From Planctomycetota bacterium (GTDB taxonomy: Bacteria > Planctomycetota > Planctomycetia > Pirellulales > Pirellulaceae): 64,000 nt of DNA. A model generated the notes under the pieces. The model was not told where the DNA came from. It was given only the letters and a program-made list of their open reading frames with translations, and did not search any database. Where the stretch lies: NCBI GenBank assembly GCA_026692905.1, contig JAPLNL010000112.1, positions 38,865-102,864 of the forward strand, read 5' to 3'. Numbering within the stretch: position 1 is the stretch's first letter; each line of letters opens with the position of its first letter. This document shows, one piece after another, positions 26,722-35,296 of this stretch. A program made the position numbers and the translations under genes.

Positions 26722-27306
26722 ATGACAACCGAAATAATTCCTGGAGCGGAAATTCCGAGTGGTTTGGAACACGAGTACCGAAGCATTCTTCTGGTCGATG
26801 ACAGTTTTGTATTGCGTGACAGGCTGGCAGAGGCGTTTCAGGAACGTGGGTTTCGGGTAATGATCGCAGGAAACTGCGACGAGGCGGTTGAGATTTTCAA
26901 AACGGACCCAACCGACTTGGCCGTAGTCGATCTGCGGATGCCGGGCCGAACTGGATTAACGGTTATCTCCGATTTAATAGCGATTAGGCCGGATGTCCAA
27001 GTGCTAATTCTGTCAGGTTTTGGAAGTATCGCGACAGCCATCGACGCGATTCGGTTGGGAGCTGTTAATTTTCTTCCTAAACCCGCCGATGCCGACGATA
27101 TTTTGAACGCCTTTAAACGCGGCGGGTCCGAAGTGGAGATCGTCGACAGCGACGAGTTGATTCCCGTCCCAACACTTGCGCAAGCTGAGTGGGAGCACAT
27201 TCATCGCATCCTCGCGGATTGCAGCAACAACATTTCTGAGGCGGCCCGAAGGCTTGGCATTCATCGACGTTCGCTTCAAAGAAAGCTTCGCAAACGAGCT
27301 CCCTAG
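26722..27306 (+). CDS. RegA/PrrA/ActR-type redox response regulator
   Basis: 194 residues. Receiver domain (20-135) with acidic pair Asp26-Asp27, phospho-acceptor Asp70 in LAVVDLRMPGRTG, GFGSIATAIDAIRLGA and Lys120 in LPKPADADD. The C-terminus AEWEHIHRILADCSNNISEAARRLGIHRRSLQRKLRKRAP is the Fis-type helix-turn-helix characteristic of RegA/PrrA, which control respiration genes by redox state. No RegB-type kinase is adjacent. The only kinase in the window is the FixL-like one 22 kb away. About 19 residues precede the receiver domain. Confidence 0.88.
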   Translation: MTTEIIPGAEIPSGLEHEYRSILLVDDSFVLRDRLAEAFQERGFRVMIAGNCDEAVEIFKTDPTDLAVVDLRMPGRTGLTVISDLIAIRPDVQVLILSGFGSIATAIDAIRLGAVNFLPKPADADDILNAFKRGGSEVEIVDSDELIPVPTLAQAEWEHIHRILADCSNNISEAARRLGIHRRSLQRKLRKRAP

Positions 27307-27624
27307 GTCTGGAATTCGATCGGCAGGAATAAGTTGTTGAAGCGAGTCGAAAGCAACTTGGCAAAACAAGTCGAGGGAAATTTCCCGATAAATGCGTTTA
27401 ATCTTTTTGCCACCCAATTTTTTTGCCAAAAAGAAGCGTAGGCTCACTAGAGCACGAGCACCACGGTTCTCGACGAATGTCGAGCACTTGAGGTAACCGG
27501 GGCTAGCGCCCACCGGCTCAATAACTCGTAGCCAATTTTCGGTTGGTCCCTGACGAGAGCATCAATCGATGAGTAGAATTTCGGGCTTTCCAGAGTACGT
27601 AATTCTTCGGCGCGGGATTGAATA
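27307..27624. other. Gene-free interval with family A repeat
   Basis: About 318 bases between two plus-strand genes. The only clear element is family A copy at 27463-27518. No promoter for rhamnulokinase could be picked with confidence. Confidence 0.5.
27463..27518. repeat. Palindromic repeat family A
   Basis: CGGTTCTCGACGAATGTCGAG followed by ACCGGGGCTAGCGCCC. The left GGGCGCTAGCC half is missing, so this is a one-and-a-half-arm copy. Confidence 0.75.
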
Positions 27625-29145
27625 GTGGCGGACATGACTGACCAAGGTGTAGTGATTGCAGTTGACTTGGGAGCCTCCAGCGGGCGAGTTATCGCAGCCG
27701 AACTCAAATCGGATCGTATCCAGTTGACCGATGTCCATCGTTTCGAAAACTCCCCGGTCAACATTGGAAACCGATTGCACTGGAGTTTGCATGGCCTCTG
27801 GCAACAAATCGAAAATGGTCTCACCCTCGCCGCCAAACAATACGGCGATCGCATTGCGAGCATCGGGGTGGATACCTGGGGCGTAGATTATGTGCTTCTC
27901 GATCGCAACCTCGACTTGGTTGGTCCCGGTTTTTGCTACCGAGACCCTCGATCTACCGGCATGATGAAACGTGTGTTTGATTCGATATCCCAAGCGGACA
28001 TTTTCGAGCAGACCGGTGTCCAGTTCATGGAGATCAATACGCTTTATCAGCTCTATTCCATGCGGGCCGAAAACTCGCCGTTACTCGATGTTGCCGAGCA
28101 CTTTTTGATGATCCCCGATTTTATCAATTGGCTACTCACCGGCCAAATGGTAAATGAGTACACCAATGCGAGCACCACGCAATTGCTTCATGCGACCAAT
28201 GGCCAATGGTCGACCAAGATACTCGATGCATTGAATATCCCTAAAAAGATTTTCAAAACCCCAGTGCAGCCTGGAACAAAATTGGGAGCATTGCGACCGA
28301 ACGTTCGCTCGAGAACAGGATTAAACGAGAACGTTCAAGTGATTGCTCCGGCGACGCACGACACAGGCTCTGCGGTGATTGCTGTCCCTGCTGAGGGATT
28401 TGCGAGTGAGAAACCAAACTGGTGCTACATTAGCAGTGGCACATGGTCACTCATGGGTGTTGAACTAGCCGAACCGATTCTCTCGGAGGCTTGCCGTCAG
28501 TTGAACTACACCAACGAAGGTGGCGCGAATGGGAGTGTTCGTCTGCTCAAGAACATTGCGGGGCTTTGGCCTTTCCAGCAGTGCCGTGCCGCTTGGCAAA
28601 GAATGGGTACCCATTACGAATGGAGCAAACTGGCGGCGATGGCTGCAAGAGCCAAACCGCTGCAGAGCCTGATCGATTTGGAACATCCAAAATTCGTAGC
28701 TCCAACCAACATGCTCGACACCATTCTCGATTTCTTGAAGTATACCCATCAAGCTCCACCGGAAGATGACGGAGCCATCGCGAGAGCCGCGTTGGAGAGT
28801 TTGGCTCTGCGCTATCGAATTTGTCTAGGTGGTCTGGAAGAACTTCTTGGATATCGATTGGAGACGATCCATATTGTCGGTGGCGGTGTCCAAAATGCAT
28901 TGCTTTGCCAGATGACCGCCGATGCGTGTCAACGACCTGTCATCGCAGGTCCTATCGAAGCGACAGCACTTGGAAACATCATTTCTCAAATGGTTTCACT
29001 CGGTCGATTCTCGTCGATTGCAGAGGGGCGTCGCTGGATGCGGTCGATGAGCGATATCGTTCAGTACGAACCGAGGTATGGCGGCGAATGGGATAAAGCA
29101 GCCGAGCGACTCAAATCGTACAGTGACATAGCCCAAAGTTGGTAA
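27625..29145 (+). CDS. rhaB: Rhamnulokinase
   Basis: 506 residues, FGGY-family kinase that phosphorylates L-rhamnulose in rhamnose breakdown. Seen are the N-terminal phosphate loop VDLGASSGRV, IGVDTWGVDYVLLD, the substrate region WLLTGQMVNEYTNASTTQLL, APATHDTGSAV, WCYISSGTWSLMGVE and HIVGGGVQNALLCQMTADA. The start is GTG at 27625 or ATG at 27634. No rhaA or rhaD is adjacent, though a sugar isomerase-like gene lies two genes upstream. Relatives act on other 6-deoxy sugars. Confidence 0.88.
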   Translation: MADMTDQGVVIAVDLGASSGRVIAAELKSDRIQLTDVHRFENSPVNIGNRLHWSLHGLWQQIENGLTLAAKQYGDRIASIGVDTWGVDYVLLDRNLDLVGPGFCYRDPRSTGMMKRVFDSISQADIFEQTGVQFMEINTLYQLYSMRAENSPLLDVAEHFLMIPDFINWLLTGQMVNEYTNASTTQLLHATNGQWSTKILDALNIPKKIFKTPVQPGTKLGALRPNVRSRTGLNENVQVIAPATHDTGSAVIAVPAEGFASEKPNWCYISSGTWSLMGVELAEPILSEACRQLNYTNEGGANGSVRLLKNIAGLWPFQQCRAAWQRMGTHYEWSKLAAMAARAKPLQSLIDLEHPKFVAPTNMLDTILDFLKYTHQAPPEDDGAIARAALESLALRYRICLGGLEELLGYRLETIHIVGGGVQNALLCQMTADACQRPVIAGPIEATALGNIISQMVSLGRFSSIAEGRRWMRSMSDIVQYEPRYGGEWDKAAERLKSYSDIAQSW

Positions 29146-29157
29146 GAGGGAATTCCG

Positions 29158-30405
29158 ATGTCATTGCCGATTGTCATCTTGCCAACCGCAGAAAAGTGGG
29201 ACTGCCATCAATGTGGCATCTGCTGTCGAGGTAGTTTAGTACCTCTAAACGATGCGGATGTGGCCCGGCTGGAAGGTCAAAAATGGAACGAACATCCGGA
29301 CTATCGCGACACTCAAGTGATGGTCCGCTATCCATCATCCAAAAAGCGGTTTCGTCTCGCACAGCGGATCGACGGCAGTTGCGTTTTCCTCAACGATAAC
29401 GGGCTATGCCGTATTCACTCCGAGTTAGGATACGAAGCCAAGCCGACGATATGCCGAGTTTTTCCATTGCAGCTCATTCCCCGCGATGGCAATGCAGCGC
29501 TCACGATTCGCAGAGCTTGCCCCTCCTCTGCGGCCGACAAAGGAGCACCGCTCAAAGAACATCTGCCGTTCATGCAGCAGTTCGTTCGTGAAGGACGACT
29601 TACAACAAAACGAGTCGCCCCCCCGAGTCTCAAGACTGGCGAAGATCGGGAGTGGAAGACGATCGCGCTGGCACTCGAAACAGCATCGAAATTGCTGCAG
29701 GATCAACGTTTTCCACCGGTGCGCCGTTTGGTGCACACGCTGCAGTTTGCCAATCTCTTAGGCAAAGCAAAAACAAGGCGCATGGACGACAAAAAACTAG
29801 GAGATTTGATCGGCACGTTGGCTGAGATCGTTCCGGAAGAGTCGAAGCCGTTTTTTAGCGATCGTCAACCGCCGGGTACTTATGCCAATCTGCTCTTTCG
29901 ATCGATGGGGATTGAGTATGCGAGGCTGCATCCTCAATTCCGTGCAGTACCAAGCTGGTCTCAGCGAATAGAGTTGGGGCGAACTTGGTTTCGATTGGTG
30001 TTGGGCCGAGGTCGATTGCCGGACGTTCGACCGGCGTTTCCCTTGGCGAAATGGCATGAACTGGAAGAGCCTCTAGGACAGCTTGCCCCCTCCATTGATT
30101 ATCCGCTGGCTCGGCTTATCGAAGCGTCGTCGGCTTCGTACATCTATGCTCTTGCGGATCGACGTGGTTGGTCGGTAGTGGACAGCATTCGGGGGCTGGT
30201 GGCAACTTTCCCTATGGGATTATGGCTATTGCGATGGGCATCAATCGGTCGCGAGCCGACCACCGAAGACATGATTCAAATCGTGGTTGCTTTGGATCGC
30301 GGACAAGGCTTCGCGCCGCTAACCGGCCAGCTACAGCGACTTAGACTCCACTTGCTCGCAAACAACAACGAGTTAGAGCGGTTGATCGTGTGGTACGCCC
30401 GCTGA
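29158..30405 (+). CDS. YkgJ-type Cys-cluster (CxxCxxCC) protein
   Basis: 415 residues. The N-terminus has CHQCGICC (Cys16, 19, 22, 23) and GSCVFLNDNGLCRIHSELGYEAKPTICRVFP, the metal-cluster signature of the YkgJ/FliB-like family thought to hold an iron-sulfur or zinc cluster. The remaining 280 residues are helical and without known motifs, making it much longer than the roughly 110-residue YkgJ. It follows rhaB by 12 bases, suggesting cotranscription. Exact role unknown; lysine methylation as in FliB is only a family possibility. Confidence 0.75.
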   Translation: MSLPIVILPTAEKWDCHQCGICCRGSLVPLNDADVARLEGQKWNEHPDYRDTQVMVRYPSSKKRFRLAQRIDGSCVFLNDNGLCRIHSELGYEAKPTICRVFPLQLIPRDGNAALTIRRACPSSAADKGAPLKEHLPFMQQFVREGRLTTKRVAPPSLKTGEDREWKTIALALETASKLLQDQRFPPVRRLVHTLQFANLLGKAKTRRMDDKKLGDLIGTLAEIVPEESKPFFSDRQPPGTYANLLFRSMGIEYARLHPQFRAVPSWSQRIELGRTWFRLVLGRGRLPDVRPAFPLAKWHELEEPLGQLAPSIDYPLARLIEASSASYIYALADRRGWSVVDSIRGLVATFPMGLWLLRWASIGREPTTEDMIQIVVALDRGQGFAPLTGQLQRLRLHLLANNNELERLIVWYAR

Positions 30406-30461
30406 AGCAGTTGGTGTACCGGCCGTCTCGTTTTCTTTTTGAAATTGCTTGCAATTCCAAC

Positions 30462-30523
30462 GGGAGTGCGAGGCTCCTGCCGAGCATCATGCGTAAATGG
30501 CTCGGCAGGAGCCTCGCCCTCCC
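30462..30523. repeat. Palindromic repeat family C, copy 1
   Basis: Stem GAGGCTCCTGCCGAG / CTCGGCAGGAGCCTC with flanking GGGAG and CTCCC, loop of about 15 bases. A second copy is at 39852-39906. It lies 57 bases past the YkgJ-like stop and could also act as a terminator. The rest of the 30406-30722 gap shows only A+T-rich DNA. Confidence 0.8.
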
Positions 30524-30722
30524 AATTCCCCCCAAGCGTTTTTCGCGTTCAAAAGTGAGACGCCTCCTAGCCGATTTCTTGCTCCAACCTCGGTTGTCGC
30601 CTGACCTCAAGTTTTACGGTTCAAATTGCCCTAAGCCTAAAAATTCGCGGATGTTCGTTTTTTTCCCGAACAATCTATTATCATTTTGGTTGGTTCGAAA
30701 TCGCATTTACAGGAAATACACC

Positions 30723-33700
30723 TTGCTCAACTTGAATCTAAAACGCACTTTCGTTTCGTTGCTTTCAATTTGCATCTTCTCTTTGGGAAACGCGACCCCA
30801 GCCTTCAGTCAGGCTGTCGATTGGGAACAGATGAAGACTATTGTGCCTCGAAACTACGTTTGCGGGCTTTGTAATGCTCCGATCCAAATCGATGGCAAGC
30901 TCGATGAGGCGGCTTGGAAAGACGCACCATGGACAGAGGATTTTGTGGATATCGAGGGCACAAAGAAACCTCTCCCTAATCTTCGAACGCGGGCCAAGAT
31001 GCTGTGGGACAAGGATTACTTCTACATCGCAGCGGAGCTGATGGAGCCACATCTACAAGGCACGCTCACTCAGCATGATGCGGTTATTTTCCAGGACAAT
31101 GACTTCGAAGTTTTCATCGATCCAAACAGCGACAACCATCAGTATTTCGAACTCGAGGTCAATACGTTAAACACCACTTGGGATCTTTTTTTGCCCCGCC
31201 CGTACAAAGACGGCGGTTCCGCCGAAGATAGTTGGGAGTTCACGGGCCTTAAGACGGGGGTGCATCTTGACGGCACACTCAACGACCCAACCGATCAAGA
31301 CAAATCATGGTCTGTCGAGATCGCAATTCCCTGGAGTTCTTTCTCCAAGGTTACCGGCAAATCCGGACCACCCTCCGAAGGGGATCAATGGCGAATGGAT
31401 TTCTCGCGTGTGGAGTGGCAGTTCGAAGTCGTGGATGGCAAGTACCGGAAAGTCCCGAAGACCAAAGAAGACAACTGGGTTTGGTCACCTCAAGGTATCA
31501 TTGACATGCATCGTCCCGAACGATGGGGCTTTGTCCAATTCTCAAATAACACGCCCGGAAAAGCTGATTTCAAACCAGATGAAAGCATAGCAAGTCGCGA
31601 AGTGCTCATGGAACTCTACCATCGGCAACGGACTTTTCATGCAAAAAACAATCGATGGGCAACTCAATTGTCTGAGCTTGAATGGTCACCCGATGCGCAG
31701 CTCTCGCTTTGTTCGACCCTGGATGGATTTGAGGCATCATTGGTCGTTACCAAATCAGACAAGTCGCAAGAACTCTGGAGCGTGCGACAGGACTCAAAAA
31801 TCGGAAAACATACGGAAAGCGAACTTGTTTCAGCTGCATTGTCTCGGGCTGGGGAGAACAAGGTTCAGTTACGTTTGGCCCTGGATTCCACTCCCATTGA
31901 ACAGCGCGAGGGGATGGAGTTTCTCCTCGTGAATATGCCAGATCGCGACTTGAAATCCTTAACTTCTGAGTTCTTGGTCGAAGAAGTTCGCTTGGCCTAT
32001 CAGACCTGGCAAAAATCCCCGTGGAAGAATGGTGTGCCGAAAGAAATTTTCTTCAACAATATTCTGCCTTACGCGAATATCAACGAACGACGCGATACTT
32101 GGCGTAAGGACTTCAACGAAAAGTATTCATCGCTAATCGACGGCGTTACGTCACCCTCCGTCGCCGCTGCTCGACTCAATCAAAAGCTCTTTCCACTGAT
32201 CAATGTCCGCTACTCGACTCAACGTCCAAAAGCGGACCAGAGTCCATACGAATCGATCAAGTCTGGAACCGCTTCGTGCACGGGACTCTCTGTGCTCCTC
32301 ATCGACGCTTGTCGAGCCGTCGGTATTCCGGCTCGGTTTGTTGGAACGCCACTCTGGTCCGACAAAAGCGGTAACCATTCCTGGGTCGAAGTTTGGGACG
32401 ACGGTTGGCACTTCACCGGCGCCGCGGAGCCGAGTGGAGATGCTCTCGACTCAGCATGGTTCCTCGATCGAGCGTCCAAGGCTAAGCGAGATGATGCCAT
32501 GAACGCAATCTACGCAGTGAGTTTCGAACGAACGCCGGTCCATTTTCCGCTCGTCTGGGATCGTTCTATTGATTACATCAACGCCGTCAATGTAACCGAA
32601 CGATACCTCGATCGTGGGGTCAAACCACCTCAAGGAACGGTTCAAACGATGTTTCGAATCCTGGATCGGTCGACGGGCAAACGCGTTGCTGAAAACGTCA
32701 AGGTCTTTGATGCAGATGGGAAGTTGGTTTTTGAAGGGACGTCCAAAGACGAACGATTTGATGCGAATGATCACCTCGGTACCTATCTCCCCGAGAGTTT
32801 GAAATTTTACTTCGAAGTTCCCGATGGCAAGTCGACAAGGAAGATCCAGTTCGTTTCTGAACCACGCAATGGACCAATTACAGAAGCCATCAACTTGGTA
32901 GCACCCTCAACGCCGACTACCAGTTCGGTCGAGCCGAAAGTAGCGGCTCAAGCAATCGATGCATTGATAAAATACTTGCAGCAACCACGTGAGCAGCGTC
33001 CGCTTCTTTCCGAGCAACCCTTTACAAATACTGCGATCTCCAAACAGGAGGCTGAGGCAGCAAAGGACCTTCTTTGGAACGACCATGCCCACTGGGTTCG
33101 CAAAAATCGGACCGAGGAAATGGAATCGCGAGTCTTAACGCTCGACAACTTAAAGATGCCGTTTTCGTACGAATTGTTTGGCGAAAAGCCTGCAAGCGGG
33201 AGGCGTATGGTCCTATCCATGCACGGTGGCGGTGGCGCTCCCGCGGCGGTAAATGACCAGCAATGGGCAAACCAAAAGAGACTTTATAAACTAGAGGAGG
33301 GGGTCTACGTCGTGCCGCGTGCGCCAACTGACACCTGGGATCTGTGGCATCAAGGACACATCGATCGATTCTTTGATCGATTGATCGAAAACTTGATCGT
33401 GCTGGAAGATGTCGATCCAAACCGCATTTACATCATGGGCTATTCGGCCGGTGGCGACGGTGTTTATCAGTTAGCTCCGCGGATGGCCGACCGTTTTGCA
33501 GCCGCCGCCATGATGGCCGGGCACCCGAATGAAACGTCTCCGTTGGGACTGCGCAATCTCCCCTTTACGCTTCACATGGGTGAAAAAGACTCGGCCTACA
33601 ACCGCAACAAGATTGCAGCGGATTGGGAAAAGAAGCTAGCAGAGCTAAAGCAGGCAGACTCCGACGGCTACACTCATTTAGTGAAAATACACCCAGGCAA

Positions 33701-34121
33701 AGGGCACTGGATGGACCGCGAAGATGCCGTTGCGATCCCTTGGATGACCGAGTTCGAGCGAAATACCATGCCAACGAAAATCGTTTGGAAACAAGACGAT
33801 GTCATTGAACCTCGTTTTTATTGGCTTGCTGTTGACAAGCAAGATATTCGTGATCGAGCCGAAATCGTTGCGACTCGAAACAAGAATGCGATCGCGATCG
33901 AGACCAAGGATGCAGTTCAAGTGACCGTTCGGTTAAACGACGAAATGCTGGATCTCGATTCCCCCATTTCGATCACATCTGGAGACTCAACGGTTTATCA
34001 AGCGAAGCCATCTCGCACTATTGGTACAATTGCTAAAACAATTGCGGAGCGAGGCGACCCCAAAGCGGTTTACAGCGCAGAGGTTAAAGTTGCGATTCCA
34101 AAGTCGACGGTGCAGCCCTAG
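30723..34121 (+). CDS. Large secreted CBM9-like / transglutaminase-like / esterase fusion
   Basis: 1132 residues from a TTG preceded by AGGAAA, which gives a signal peptide (SLLSICIFSLGNATPAFSQA). An earlier ATG (30651) is possible but its codons add no family sequence. Domain 1 (about 40-260) is a CBM9/DOMON-like fold (PIQIDGKLDEAAWKDAPWTEDF). Domain 2 (about 420-620) is transglutaminase-like: catalytic Cys in SGTASCTGLS, His in GNHSWVEVW, Asp in DDGWHF. Domain 3 (about 810-1050) is an alpha/beta hydrolase of the PHB-depolymerase/esterase type: MHGGGGAP oxyanion loop, nucleophile Ser in MGYSAGGDG, late His in HPGKGHW. All three catalytic sets look intact. Such a fusion suggests attack on a surface or extracellular polymer; substrate unknown. 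Confidence 0.75.
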   Translation: MLNLNLKRTFVSLLSICIFSLGNATPAFSQAVDWEQMKTIVPRNYVCGLCNAPIQIDGKLDEAAWKDAPWTEDFVDIEGTKKPLPNLRTRAKMLWDKDYFYIAAELMEPHLQGTLTQHDAVIFQDNDFEVFIDPNSDNHQYFELEVNTLNTTWDLFLPRPYKDGGSAEDSWEFTGLKTGVHLDGTLNDPTDQDKSWSVEIAIPWSSFSKVTGKSGPPSEGDQWRMDFSRVEWQFEVVDGKYRKVPKTKEDNWVWSPQGIIDMHRPERWGFVQFSNNTPGKADFKPDESIASREVLMELYHRQRTFHAKNNRWATQLSELEWSPDAQLSLCSTLDGFEASLVVTKSDKSQELWSVRQDSKIGKHTESELVSAALSRAGENKVQLRLALDSTPIEQREGMEFLLVNMPDRDLKSLTSEFLVEEVRLAYQTWQKSPWKNGVPKEIFFNNILPYANINERRDTWRKDFNEKYSSLIDGVTSPSVAAARLNQKLFPLINVRYSTQRPKADQSPYESIKSGTASCTGLSVLLIDACRAVGIPARFVGTPLWSDKSGNHSWVEVWDDGWHFTGAAEPSGDALDSAWFLDRASKAKRDDAMNAIYAVSFERTPVHFPLVWDRSIDYINAVNVTERYLDRGVKPPQGTVQTMFRILDRSTGKRVAENVKVFDADGKLVFEGTSKDERFDANDHLGTYLPESLKFYFEVPDGKSTRKIQFVSEPRNGPITEAINLVAPSTPTTSSVEPKVAAQAIDALIKYLQQPREQRPLLSEQPFTNTAISKQEAEAAKDLLWNDHAHWVRKNRTEEMESRVLTLDNLKMPFSYELFGEKPASGRRMVLSMHGGGGAPAAVNDQQWANQKRLYKLEEGVYVVPRAPTDTWDLWHQGHIDRFFDRLIENLIVLEDVDPNRIYIMGYSAGGDGVYQLAPRMADRFAAAAMMAGHPNETSPLGLRNLPFTLHMGEKDSAYNRNKIAADWEKKLAELKQADSDGYTHLVKIHPGKGHWMDREDAVAIPWMTEFERNTMPTKIVWKQDDVIEPRFYWLAVDKQDIRDRAEIVATRNKNAIAIETKDAVQVTVRLNDEMLDLDSPISITSGDSTVYQAKPSRTIGTIAKTIAERGDPKAVYSAEVKVAIPKSTVQP

Positions 34122-34171
34122 CTGGTGTAATGACTAGGGTTGTGACCAAAATGGGCCGAAAGTGCCTGCCA

Positions 34172-34191
34172 AGCGATTGAGGACAATCGCT
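34172..34191. terminator. Hairpin between convergent genes
   Basis: AGCGATTG and CAATCGCT with a 4-base AGGA loop, between the ends of the large fusion gene and the minus-strand small membrane protein. Likely a shared terminator; no strong T run. Confidence 0.5.
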
Positions 34192-34202
34192 CTACTCTAC
34201 GG

Positions 34203-34439
34203 CTAAAGCCTTGGTTCAAGAGTCTTTACTTCCTTTTGGTATAGCCGGGCGGCGGTTGAGACTCGTACCAACAGAACCCCGCATCGCATGACTCCTAATC
34301 CGGTGAGCATTACGATACCGGATTCGACAAGTGCTGGGCGCTCTAAGTCGTTTAGATACACGAGCCCGATTCGGAGCATGTAGAGCGATACGAGAATCAG
34401 TGCCCAGCCTGCTATCTCACGCAACCAGAAGAAAATCAT
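34203..34439 (-). CDS. Small two-helix membrane protein
   Basis: 78 residues, two hydrophobic segments (about 8-28 and 40-62) and a short basic tail. No family recognised. Its ATG overlaps the stop of the preceding 286-residue gene (ATGA), making it the last gene of the MoxR/DUF58 operon, where small membrane partners are usual. Confidence 0.65.
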   Translation of the reverse strand: MIFFWLREIAGWALILVSLYMLRIGLVYLNDLERPALVESGIVMLTGLGVMRCGVLLVRVSTAARLYQKEVKTLEPRL

Positions 34440-35296
34440 TTCATACCTTTCTTAATTCTGTCGTCATTCCGACTACTTCTTCGTAGCTTCGGTCGCTTTA
34501 CCGGGGGCAGTGTTTTCGCGACTCCCTGGAAATGGGCTTTTCTCAGTCGCCTCAATCGGTGCCTTTCGAATCCAAACAGGTCGCGATAATTAGCAATGAG
34601 TTGCACCGAACGTAAATAGAGACTCGCTTGCGATGGGAGTATTTGTCGCCAAGCATTCTCACGAACCAATACCAAGATTGCGATCACCAAAACCATCAAT
34701 AGCGCACCCGGCCAGACCGCTTGCCCATTCTGTCGAGACCAATCAAGCCAACTCTCCGCCTGCAAGCCAATCGGCAATCGATTCAACAAGAAGCCCGCAA
34801 CCACAACCGTCAACATCAGTTGAAGCGCGAAGTACGAGAGTTTCATGATGGTAAATCGGAATTGCCGGTTCGATTCTAATGCGTTAGATTCTGGAACGAA
34901 TAAACTCACCAAGTAGTCCGTCACGAATCGGTGCGTTTCCGGAGCTTTCATTGCCGCCACGATCACTGCAGAAGCCACGAGTACATAGAAAAACCCTACC
35001 GGATAGGGTGAAAGAGTATTTTGACGTGGCTCAATCGCAATCAAGCTCACTTGCAGAGCAACCAACGCAACCCATCCAAGGCGCATGACTATGCAAAAGG
35101 CGATGAGTGACAAGAGGGATAACCGAAGCAGCAATCCCAGACCAGCGGAGACTCCGACTAGCATCTCCATGCAAAGAGCAATCGCAAGTAGTTGCAATCC
35201 CGCGCCAACCCAACGAATCCTGTTTCGCTGCGAGGCGACTGAATCGAGAGAATGGGGGATTGGCATGCGATTCGTCTCGCCGGCTCCATTGCTCAT
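34436..35296 (-). CDS. Multi-helix membrane protein of the MoxR/DUF58 operon
   Basis: 286 residues with about five or six hydrophobic segments (near 28-50, 52-85, 95-115, 150-175, 195-215) and a strongly basic C-terminal tail (RRSSRNDDRIKKGMK). No family recognised. Start overlaps the DUF58 stop by 4 bases and end overlaps the next gene by 4 bases, so it is translationally coupled on both sides. Confidence 0.7.
   Translation of the reverse strand: MSNGAGETNRMPIPHSLDSVASQRNRIRWVGAGLQLLAIALCMEMLVGVSAGLGLLLRLSLLSLIAFCIVMRLGWVALVALQVSLIAIEPRQNTLSPYPVGFFYVLVASAVIVAAMKAPETHRFVTDYLVSLFVPESNALESNRQFRFTIMKLSYFALQLMLTVVVAGFLLNRLPIGLQAESWLDWSRQNGQAVWPGALLMVLVIAILVLVRENAWRQILPSQASLYLRSVQLIANYRDLFGFERHRLRRLRKAHFQGVAKTLPPVKRPKLRRSSRNDDRIKKGMK

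Noticed and set aside
30390..30722. N-terminal 111-codon extension of the CBM9/transglutaminase/esterase gene
   Set aside because: It would read through a family C palindrome and overlap the YkgJ-like gene; the TTG at 30723 gives a normal signal peptide with AGGAAA before it.
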